From contig RHPI01001507.1 in assembly GCA_009103225.1 (NCBI GenBank), positions 482,693 through 546,692 of the forward strand: a DNA stretch of 64,000 bases. Reading direction: 5' to 3'. The first letter of the stretch is position 1; every line of letters starts with the position of its first letter. Below the pieces are notes generated by a model that worked only from the letters and a program-made list of their open reading frames with translations, was not told the origin of the DNA and searched no databases. The translations under genes were made by a program, and so were the position numbers. This DNA is from Chlorokybus atmophyticus. Lineage: Eukaryota > Streptophyta > Chlorokybophyceae > Chlorokybales > Chlorokybaceae. Below, piece after piece: positions 42,003 through 56,869 of the stretch.

Positions 42003-44955
42003 ATGGTGGTGGCGGCGGCGGCGGTGTCGGTGCCACGGAGGAGGTCTAAATGGCGGCGGTGGCTGCTGTTGCTGCCGCCACCATTGCTTGTGGCGATGTT
42101 GCTGCTGGCGGCCCCTCCAGGCCTGGCGTCGGTCTGGTCTGGTGGCGGCGGCGGCCTGATGATCGGCGCCACCAGGCCGGACCAGGCCAGACGCATTGCA
42201 CTGGCCGAACACAATATCACAGGCGAGGACGATGAAGATACCAACAACCTAGTCGATCTACAATTCAAAGTAAGTGTGCATTGCAAGCGATATTACACAC
42301 ACACACACACACGCACGCACGCACGCACACACACACACACACACACACGTGTATATGTCTCAAACAGGTGGTTGTGTTGAGAGGTCAGTTGCAGAAAGAA
42401 CGAGCGGAGCGTGTGGCTTTGCAACAAAAACGACAACACGCACACGCAAGCAGCCCTGACCAACACGCTCACACGCACAGCACGCACCAACACCATCACC
42501 ACACCAGCACAAGTATGATGCTGGCAGTGAAAAGTCACACACACGCACACAGAGCTTGCGTGTGTGTGCAACTGCGCATACACGCACGCAAGAGCGCGTG
42601 TGCGTGTGCACGTATGCAGTCGTGTGCGCGTGCCTTGGCGTGCCCGTCTGCACATGCAGCACCCATTCAACATTTACACGCACACGCACATGCACACGTA
42701 TGGCACATGTACACGCAGTGTGCATGCGCGCGTTCCAGTGTGTGTGAGTGTGTGTATCATGACATTGATAGGGAACTCATCCCACCACTGTCAGACACCA
42801 GTGACGAGGAGGACGCCAAGTGGCTCGCCCACCTCCGCTCCTCCGCCGCATCCATCCTCGAAGGTACACACATACCCACATATCCAACAACAACAGCAGC
42901 AGCAGTACCAACCTCATGTTGGGGATCAGGTGTGGAGATGAGGATCAGCGATCACAACCGGCGCAACAAGATGTTCGACACGGTCAAGTCCGTCTGGCAC
43001 GGGTTGAGACACATGCGGGTGGGTGGGGACTCGTCGCTGTTGTTGTGACGTGTGTCGTTGGTGTGGAGAGTTTGTGTGACCCGATGAGTTGTGTTTGTAG
43101 ACTCACGGCGACCCGATGAAGCTCTCGGCCCGTGCTGTGCGGCGCAAACTCATCACCGAAGGAGTAAGAGATTTGTTGTGTGTTTTACTACTTTTGCATC
43201 TGACACGCACACACACACATACACACACGCACACATGCAGGGTCCCCCCCTCCCCCAGCTCCTGACCTGCGCCCTCGTCGGCAACGCACGCTCACTCCTC
43301 CGCAACAACAATAACAACAACAACAGTCACAACCACACGTCGGGTTTTGGGCCGGAGATCGACGGGCACGAGGGGGTGCTGAGACTGAACCAGGCGCCAA
43401 CAAGGGGGTAAGAGATTGTGTGGGCATTTGTGTGTGTGGGTGGGTGCGTATGTGTGGGTGGGTGGATGTGGGTGTGAAACTGAAGTTCAATGGCAGGTAT
43501 GAGAAGCGTGTGGGGTCGAAGACGACGCATCGGTTGATGAACCATAAGTGGGCTCGGGCGTACGCTGAGAACCAAGATCGGTGAGCGAGTGGCTTATATG
43601 TACTACCACTGTAATGTAACGCGATCACCCACACGCGCACGCACGCATGCACACACGCACACACATCTCTTTCACCAGGCTTGCGCTGGAGCCCGGCGTG
43701 ACCCCCGTGATGTCCCGCACGGACCCGCGCGAGTTCCTGACCTACGCGCAGATGTTCGCCAACGCGCACCGAGGGGCGCAGGCGAGTGTGTGTGCGTATG
43801 CGTGCGTGCGCGTGTGCGTGTGTCACATGCACACACACTGCTCCTGTGCTCTTCTGTCAACTTTAGTAGATGCGCGTGTTTGTGAGTGTCCGTGTGCGTG
43901 TGCGCGTGCATGCGTGCGTGTGGTGTAATGTTGGTGATGCGCGCAGCAGCGTGTTTGTGTGTTGCGAGCGCGGTGTGTGGTCTCAACTTATCAACACACA
44001 GGCGCTGTTGCTGCATCATGAGGCGCTGAATGCCACGGGGGCGACGTTGAGACATCTCAAAGCCAAGGTATGCCAAAGGAAAAATAGCTTATTAGCTGTT
44101 CGTAAACACATAATCGCACTCACAAGCACACTTGCACACATACACATGTGCACGCGCACGCGCATGCGCACACGCACAACGAACTCACGCATGCAGAGAC
44201 GCATGCACCCACACACATGCGCGCACACACGCACGTACGCACGCACGCGCACGTGTGCACACACACAGACTCACTCGTAACATGCTGCAGTTGGAGCACA
44301 TGCGGGGTAGGCCGTACGCTGGCAAAGGCTCGCCGTCTTCCGGCTTCGTGGGCGTGTGGCTGCTGCTACAGGTGACATGTGTGCATGTGCGTGTGCGTGC
44401 GGTGCACAACTCACTGCATCATCGCCACCAGATGTGTAAGCAAGTGGACGTGTACGGTGTTGGCGACGAGGCACCGAGTAAGACGGGCAAGCACGCCGCA
44501 TGGCATTACTTTGAGAGTGAGTCCGCTCTGTTTGATACCTAAACTTTGCACCTGTGTGGCATTCCTCCTTGACAATAATAACACTGCACAATGCATTCAC
44601 CCCACTGGTTGACACACACCCCACTCAGATGCCAAGTTCCGAGCCTCGCGCGAGTTCGGGTCCGACCCACACCATTCGTGGGAACTCGAACACCACGTCT
44701 TACAGGTAACACAACATGGTACCGAAACACGACTTTTCATCACTACATTAGTAGTGGTTCTCAATCACATAGAAGCATGTATGATGGTTAGCGTCGGATG
44801 CTAGAGTAATTCTCATCTCATGACATAATTATGTTGTAACACAGATATTTGACGCTGCGGGGATGATAAGGCACGTGCTCGCTCCCCCGCACAAAGAAAG
44901 GCACGCCGCCGCCGCTCCTGAAGTGGCGTTGCATGAGCACATAGAACCGCCTTAG
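42003..44955 (+). CDS. GT29 sialyltransferase-like glycosyltransferase (type II Golgi protein), about 13 exons
   Basis: Exons: 42003-42269; 42368 to about 42512 and a piece ending 42863 (boundaries between them uncertain across a CA-rich stretch); 42930-43018, 43101-43163, 43241-43407, 43497-43580, 43679-43781, 44002-44067, 44291-44371, 44432-44516, 44629-44705 and 44845-44955. The N-terminus is a short basic tail plus a Leu/Pro-rich signal anchor (KWRRWLLLLPPPLLVAMLLL), then a Gln/His-rich stem. Sialylmotif L: LTCALVGNARSLL ... GPEIDGHEGVLRLNQAPTRG and VGSKTTHRLMNH. Sialylmotif S: SPSSGFVGVWLLLQMCKQVD with VYGVGD. Motif III AWHYFE; motif VS HSWELE (His-x4-Glu). All four family motifs are present, so catalysis is likely preserved. 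Plant and algal members are Golgi enzymes whose donor may not be sialic acid. A seven-Asn run is inserted in motif L. The intron after 43781 starts GC (CAG|GCGAGT). Confidence 0.88.
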
Positions 44956-45846
44956 CCTATGCTTTATGTGCAAAAGTTGTAGGGGATTCTGGGGTTTATT
45001 CTGTATACGCTTATGACTATAAAGTAAACGTCTCATAGCTTTCTTCCGGCGTTTCATGACGTTTGTTGCTTGGACGCTTATATGCGGTCAAACCGAGTGC
45101 GTGCCAACGGTAATGCATGGCTCACACAGCCAAAGTGCCCTGTAAGCATAACTCGCGTGTGCATCAATTGGTTCATGTTATCTGCACGCTTCTATGCATA
45201 TTTTTTCGCGCTTTTGAGATACTGCAGCATCATTGAAACGTCACTCGTGAAGTCACTACTGCGAGAACCGCTACTTGTATCAGTACTCTTGATACATTGC
45301 ACTACCAGCGTATGCACAACCCCACACGCATATGTGCATGTGTGCTTCTGTGCAGTACCTGCTCAACCAACACAGGGATCATTGCACTTCACTCACCAAT
45401 CGCTGATCAATAGCAGACACCCTTTTGGGTGGGTATACAAGAGATTTATCAGAGAGGACCTTGCAAGGTGGACGCCTTATTCTACGCTATGCAGCTGCTT
45501 ATCTTATGTACAAATGTGTATAGAAAAAAATGGCCTGTATCTATGTGTGCAACAACTTGCACACAGGCACAAGTCCACACATGTCACCGCCATGCAATGT
45601 CCCCCAAAGGCGCCCAATGCGCCTCTCCACGCGCTCTTTGCCCCGCATTGTGGCAGCGCACAGAAGAAACTGACAGGCACAACCTGACTCACTGCTCTTC
45701 TTGTTGTTGTTGTTGTTGTTATTGCTGCTGTCCTTGCTGTTATTGTTGTTGTTGTTGTTGTTGTGAGTCGATGTCATTGTCTGGCTTCTCCTGCACGCTC
45801 TGCACGGGACTTTGGGCTCCGCAATGACCACACCGTCGTACCAGGC
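44956..45846. other. intergenic, with a CAA/GTT microsatellite
   Basis: The 205-codon plus-strand frame (45070-45687) has no motif and crosses a low-complexity tract. A (GTT)n/(GCT)n tract at about 45705-45765 borders, or belongs to, the last exon of the minus-strand acidic gene. Confidence 0.4.
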
Positions 45847-46466
45847 CTGCACAATGGAGTGAGAGTGGGTATGTGCGCGCGTGGGCGTGCTTGTACGCGT
45901 GCACGTGTGAGCCTGTTTGGTTGTGCATTCGCACGCGTAAGTGTGAGTGTGCGTGTGCGTATGCATGTGACCATAAACATGACCAACCATGACAGCCCCT
46001 GTAACACCTATCCCAACACATCAACCCCAGCAACACAACCACACCAACCCACCTTCCCAGTCACTGGCCTCATCCTCTCCCTCATCTTCACAAACGCCAG
46101 CACCTTCACCCCAACACTCACCTCCCTCCTCTCCTCCACCATCACGCTGCGTCGCCTGACACGCGCGCGGGGCACGTCTCGTCCGTCTCGTCAAACGTGG
46201 CGTACTTTACCACATACCCACACATTGAGGATGATGTGCGTGTGATGGAGTCGATGTCCCAGTAGGCGCCGTGGGCTTCGCACTCGAGGGCGAGAGGGTC
46301 GGTGAAGTCCAACTCAATGTCCTCGTCGTTGCTGTTGTTGTCGTCTTCACTCTCGGTGATGTGCATGATGTTGTTGTTGTTGTTCTTGTTGTGTATGTCC
46401 TCATCTGCCATCCACGTGACTGCAGCTTTGGCTGTGCCCACATTGGCATCGCCTTCATCACACAGG

Positions 46467-46500
<34 letters not shown>

Positions 46501-47674
46501 CCTCTTGCTCGGCGGCAGCATCATTGCCATGGCTTTCTGTCTCATCTTCTTCTTCTTCTTCATTTTCTTCTGCATGAGTCAAGTCGCAGCAGCAGGTGTC
46601 GTGGTGGTCCACAGCGTGGTTCTCCTGAACCTCCTCCTCGACATTCTCCTCCACAACATTCTCCTCAATGACATCCTTGACATCCTCCACGGTGTCATCC
46701 ACCTCGTTGTCCTCCTCAACAACATTCTCCTCGACGTCATCCTCAGCCTTGATGATGATGTCCGCAGCCACAGCAGCAAACGCCCTCCAGAGCTGTGGCG
46801 CCTGAGGCCTCCTCCTCCTCCTCTTCCTCCTCCTCCTTGTTGTTGTTGTTGTTGTTGTTGTTGTCGTTGTTATTGCCAGCTACAGCCGCATCAGCATCGG
46901 CCGCCACAACGACAGTGCAGACAGTCTGCTTGTTGACACTGGTGACAGCCTCTGCCTTGTTGTTGCGGTTGACGACGATACGCTTGTTGTGGTGGTTGTG
47001 GTTGCTGTCTTCTTCCTTGCTGTTGTTGTTATCCACCTCCTTATGGTTGTTTTCCTCTTCCTCCTCCTCGTCCTCCTCCTCCTTCTTCTCCTCCTCCTCT
47101 TCATCATCATCACCACCCATGGTATCAACAGCATCATCAGCTGGGCCGTCCACTCGCACGACTCCCCCTCTCCTTCTCACACTCCCGCGCACTCGTCACA
47201 GCTGTAGCCCTCCTCGTCGCTAGTGCGGCTGTTGTCCTCCTTGTTCTCGTTCTCCTCCTTCTCCTTCTCATCTTTATTGTCATCAACAGTAGCAGCAGCC
47301 ATGCTGTCGTCCTCATCTTCAACCACAACGATGGCAGCGCTGTCAACAGCATTGGCAGCAGCCGAACCATCTGGCACAGCTGGCACATCGCCACTCTCAC
47401 ACTCGCGCACACTCTTGTTGCAGCTGGTGTTCTCCTCGCTGCAGCTGTTGCCCTCCTTGTCCTCCTCCTCCTTGCTGTCGCTGTTCTCCTTCTCCATGTT
47501 GTTGTCCTCCTCCTCCCCAACGCACGCCACCACATACGGCGTCATCGGATTCGCATCCACACCGGCATCCACACATTGCCCACCCTCGTTATTGTTGCTG
47601 TTGTGATGTTGTTGTTGCACTCGCGCGTATGCCTCCCTCATCTTGTGCTCGTGTCTCCACCACCCGAGGTGCAT
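45700..47674 (-). CDS. probable acidic low-complexity protein gene of unknown function (exon limits uncertain)
   Basis: Minus-strand open segments follow each other from the ATG at 47674 (MHLGWWRHEHKMREAYARVQ) down to about 46142. Together they encode a protein extremely rich in Glu, Asp and Asn, with ordinary-looking islands: APQLWRAFAAVAADIIIKAE (about 46790-46740) and DPLALECEAHGAYWDIDSIT (about 46310-46240). The frame changes at about 47180 and again at about 46790, where CAG splice-like sites occur, so introns are assumed but not proved. A further possible exon starts at 45846 after a TGTGCAG acceptor (AWYDGVVIAEPKVP...) and runs into an Asn run. The neighbouring GT29 gene is convergent. 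The gene's 5' side runs into the poly-G/(GA)n block, so the true start may be lost. I do not recognise the family. Confidence 0.4.
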
Positions 47675-47743
47675 TGTGGCCGGTGGCAGGGTTGGTTGTC
47701 ACGGTGGTCCAGACACGGTGGGAGGGGAGGAAGTGGACGCCAG

Positions 47744-52768
<5,025 letters not shown>

Positions 52769-52859
52769 NNNNNNNNNNNNNNNNNNNNNNNNNNNNNNNN
52801 NNNNNNNNNNNNNNNNNNNNNNNNNNNNNNNNNNNNNNNNNNNNNNNNNNNNNNNNNNN
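52769..52859. other. assembly gap (91 N)
   Basis: A run of unknown bases, followed directly by a 10-base poly-G. The G-run next to unknown bases repeats the pattern at 10814-10836 and 47744-47769. Confidence 0.98.
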
Positions 52860-52869
52860 GGGGGGGGGG

Positions 52870-55092
52870 CTCTTTGTTTGTCATGGAGGGTTGTACTCGC
52901 ACAAATACGGCATGTTGAAGTATAGCACAATTTGCATGTATAGCGTGATGTCATGAGCAACAACAGCTTAATAGGGTCAAAAGCATAGGTGGATTGAACC
53001 ATTGATTTCTCGGTGTCCTTTATGTTTACTAAGATAGAATTTGCGGAGTCCCACATCCAACAAGGACAGATAACGAGTTGTATTGGTTGATTCATAAAAA
53101 TCTTATATCGAGCATAATGTTTCTATTATAAAAAGACCTTTAACGACAAAATGAGATGCGGATATATCTATAATGCATTTCAACCATAAATACACGGCCA
53201 GCCTTTATGATCAAGACCCATCACAATACACATGAGTAGTCCACACTTAATAACATTTATGTCACGTAAACATTTAGGGCTTGATAGCTATGGTTTTCAT
53301 TTGCAATCGCTGCGAGTATAGGAATATGATTGCGCAAGTTCACTTAAGTATGTTGCCAACACATCATAAATAAGTAAACGAATGATAATGCATTGTACTG
53401 GTTTTATATTGCATACAATGCAGATGAATGCATTGTTTGCATATTAATCGTTGCTTTACAATCACATCAGTGGTTATCGTAGCATGCAATATGCCAACTT
53501 GTTTTTTGAATTAGCTGCGTGACAACGGTCTTATTGAGCATTCCTAAGTTTACATGACAAGCTCGACTCACCTCACACCTTGTTTGTTAACATTACAAGT
53601 CAAACCATTTCTACATAGCTTCTACATAGGCAAGAACGAAGTGCACATGATGTATGCAATACACATTGAATGTGAACACTATTCATTTTTATGGGACATT
53701 ATATGATAACGCGTTGCGAATTGAAGTACCAAAGGTGAGAGTGTACAGTTTACTTAGGCGTCTCTGCGTTACAGATCATCACAAATTACATAAAATTGGC
53801 ATACAATACATAACTTGCAATAGAGCTGCTGTGAAGCATGCTTAAGCGAAAAAAGAGCCAAATGTGGTGCGCACCAATGCACAGCACAAGCTATAAACGA
53901 CAAGCAAGCAAGCATGCACATACAACTTTGGTTAAATCGTAATAACTTTATGCTCACCATTAACATTCGAATATATGTTGGCTGGCTTTACAACTGTGAT
54001 GCAATGCATGTCGTAAAATGGAGAAGAAACAATGCACCCAACTCATATGTCTACACCATGTACATAGGCAACCGGCCGCGCAGACATTTCAAGCACATGC
54101 ACAATGCAGTCGGGCATAGTACGGTCACTTCTGTATGTACATGTTCATAGTCTTGAGCATAGTGCACGATCATAGATATATATACAATACAACCCCACCA
54201 CCCAACCCCACCGGCTTAACTGCCAGCAACCAGGAACCCCAGCGCACTGCAGTGCTGACATGGGCACTGAGCCGCAAGGGTTGCAGCTAGGGGTTTTCAG
54301 TGTCTCAATTTGGTGATGAGGCGCCGTTAGCGCCGGGTTGTGTTATTGGCCGTCGCCATCGCGGGCAGTCACAGAGTGCAGTTGGTACGCATGGGTCGAC
54401 TACTGTCGGCGTCATCCTAAGTGGATATGGACCGTCGACTGCCGCTGTCGGTGGTCGATCACGTTCTGCGCATTCTACCCGTGTTGAAGTGCGAAGTTTG
54501 CAAATTTGAGAACAGTGACTTGTCGGTTTGCATGTGCAATTGCTGTTGGCTTTGTAGCCAGCGTCCGCGACTGCGATGACGCCTCTCAAGACCGATACAG
54601 TCATGCATTGATTGACGCCGGATTCAGTAAACAGCAGGCGGAAGCCCCTCGCGACCCGTGACTAGTTGCGTCGCGAGGGGGCGCAGCAGCAGAGAGGGTG
54701 GGAGACAGAGGAGAGGGAGGAGGAAGGGCGGTGTGGTGGCGGAGAAGACAGAGGAGGGCGCAGAGGGGGGAGTCCTACTGATCTGTTGTCGATGCCATTA
54801 ATGCCGCGTTGTATAAAACTGACTGCATCGGCCCCCTGTGGGCAGGTGAATGCATATGCATGTGCATGCTTGCATGGCTAACGGGGTAGTAGGGGTAGAG
54901 TAGTGTGTCAGGTAGAGAATGAACCCAGTGGTTAACTTGACCATAGTGTGGTTGGTATGTGCTGTCTCACTCTGCATACTACTGACTGTGCATGCCACTA
55001 TGCATATACGTTTCCGTTTCACAGTATTTGTGCAATGTGTACTAGATACATGCTGATGTACTGCGTGCTTTCAGTCTAACAACACAATGCTT
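52870..55092. other. gene-poor interval
   Basis: There is no exon chain or motif. 52.9-54.2 kb is AT-rich. 54.3-54.8 kb is GC-rich with a purine-rich strand (about 54685-54770) that translates as a Glu/Gly/Arg low-complexity frame. Confidence 0.45.
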
Positions 55093-56455
55093 TATGGTGT
55101 GGTGAGTTGACTGCTCATGCATGTATGTGTCACACTCTCATGCATACCACAATCCTTGCACTCTATTTATTATACACTCCATGCCCTGGTTGGTGCGGCC
55201 ATCCCATGCCAGAGGCCAGTCCAGTCTGCTCATGCGGTTGAGGTGAGCGGCTGGCTACCCTACGTTACGGCATAGGGCATGCATGTCACCGTGCTATTGT
55301 GTGGTGTGGTGTGGATAGGTGGGTGCTTGACCGGGAGCACCCTGCATGTGTAGTTGCCTAGTTGAAAGCGAGAGTTGGTGCCCACCCCACTAGCCATGCA
55401 TAGCAATGCACAAGATGAAGTCACAAGTGAAAATACATGGGGAGCAGCAAAGTCTGCCTGTGTCATCAAAGTAGGCGCACACAACCACGACATGCACCGC
55501 AGAAGGCGTTTCCCTGCGTGCCGTACATGCATGCGTGTGTGTACTGACAAAACCCTAAGCCGGCAGTTGACAAGACGGCAGTAGGCTGGCAGAGATGGCG
55601 GTGGGGGTGGGGGTGAAGCGGGAGGGGGAGTCCGTTGAGTCCTGCTGCTGGTGTGGCCGCTACTGCTGCAAGAAGGCCGCTGACCAAGGCGCATGTGCAG
55701 GTGATGACGCACGCATGCATGCATGCATGTCTAATGGGTATGGGCAGTAGAGAAGGTAGGTGGCAGCTAGGTTAGCAGCCCGGTGGTTAATGAGAGTGCT
55801 TCATGGTGTGGTGAATAGACTGCTCATGCATGTGTGTGTCACACTCTCATGCATGCCACAATCCTTGCACTTTATTTACTATACACAAAACCATGTGGAA
55901 AAAGCAGACAGTGTGCGAAGCATTCTGTATGCATGTATTCTCACATATTTTATACACTACCACTCGCAAGCAACACAATGACACAACCACGACATGCACC
56001 GCCGCAGAGGGAGTTTCCGCGCGTGCTGTACATGCAGACTGCTATACCATATGCATGCGTGTGTGTACTGACAAAACCCTAAGACGGCAGTTGACAAGAC
56101 GGCAGTAGGAGGCTGGCGGAGCTGGCGGCGGGGGTGTGGGTGAAGCGGGAGGGGGAGGGGGAGTCCGTTGAGTCCTGCTGCTGGTATGGCCGCTGCTGCC
56201 GCAAGAAGGCCGCTGACCAAGGCGCATGTGCAGGTGATGATGCACGCACGCATGCATGCATGCATGCATGTCTAATGGGTATGGGCAGTAGAGAAGGTAG
56301 GTAGCAGCTAGGTTAGCAGACTGGTGGTTAATGAGAGTGCTTCATAGTGTGGTGAGTAGACTGCTCACACATGTGCATACAATGCACATGGCATATGTGT
56401 GTGTCACACTCTCATGCATGCCACAATCCTTGCATTCCATCCATTTATTATACAA
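55093..56455. repeat. imperfect tandem duplication, unit about 540 bp, plus partial third copy
   Basis: The segment with TGTGGTGA, ACTGCTCATGCATG, TCACACTCTCATGCAT and CCACAATCCTTGCA occurs at about 55093, 55803 and 56345. A second segment with CTGACAAAACCCTAAG, GGCAGTTGACAAGACGGCAG, TCCGTTGAGTCCTGCTGCTG and AAGAAGGCCGCTGACCAAGG occurs at about 55540-55790 and 56065-56330. The copies differ by substitutions and by the length of CATG and Gly-rich runs. The first spacing (about 710) is longer than the second (about 540), so copy 1 has extra sequence. The minus-strand Pro-rich frames in both copies are probably not coding. Confidence 0.8.
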
Positions 56456-56516
56456 TGCGAAAGCACAACAACATCATCCTCTAATAATCTGCCTCAATGC
56501 AGGACGGAGTTTATGG

Positions 56517-56717
56517 TACAATCAAACCTCGATAAGTGCAACATCTGCGCCCCTAGTAAAACCCATTGATAATTTGCACTCACCAATATGCGACTGACGA
56601 ATAGCTGTTGCCCGTGGCCTTCGTCTCTGATGATATTTATGCACCAATCGCATTTCAACGATGATAATTGCTACAATATGCGCTTAGCGAATATGCACTA
56701 ATAGCGGCTAGACTGTA
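56517..56717. mobile_element. miniature Tc1/mariner (pogo-like) element, about 197 bp
   Basis: Between TA dinucleotides (56517-56518 and 56716-56717), the left end reads CAATCAAACCTCGATAAGTG. The right end in reverse complement reads CAGTCTAGCCGCTATTAGTG, matching at about two thirds of positions. CAGT(C/G)AAACCTCG-type ends with TA target sites are characteristic of pogo/Tigger elements. The interior has further inverted motifs (ATATGCG/CGCATAT) and no coding capacity. Confidence 0.6.
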
Positions 56718-56869
56718 CCAATCAGCAGCACGTTGATCAGCATATCACCATCTCACAATCCTACCGGTCAAGCAGGACCACAATATTCTTGCCTGTGCTT
56801 TTTCAAACCTAAACACAGAACTTATGCCATACACCCAACAGATGCAGCTTGAGTCCACCGCTGGTATGC

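Noticed and set aside
42281-43048. 255-codon plus-strand frame running through the CA-rich stretch in the GT29 gene
   Set aside because: The middle (HTHTH and ACVCV-type residues) is a translated CA/GT microsatellite. Only the segments at each end behave as exons, so I treat the middle as probable intron.
45070-45687. 205-codon plus-strand frame after the GT29 stop
   Set aside because: Irregular composition with Cys/His-rich CA-repeat translation and no motif; more likely 3' flank of GT29.
55260-56269. Pro-rich minus-strand frames (84-154 aa) in the tandem repeat
   Set aside because: They shift frame with run-length changes between the two copies, which is not expected of conserved protein.
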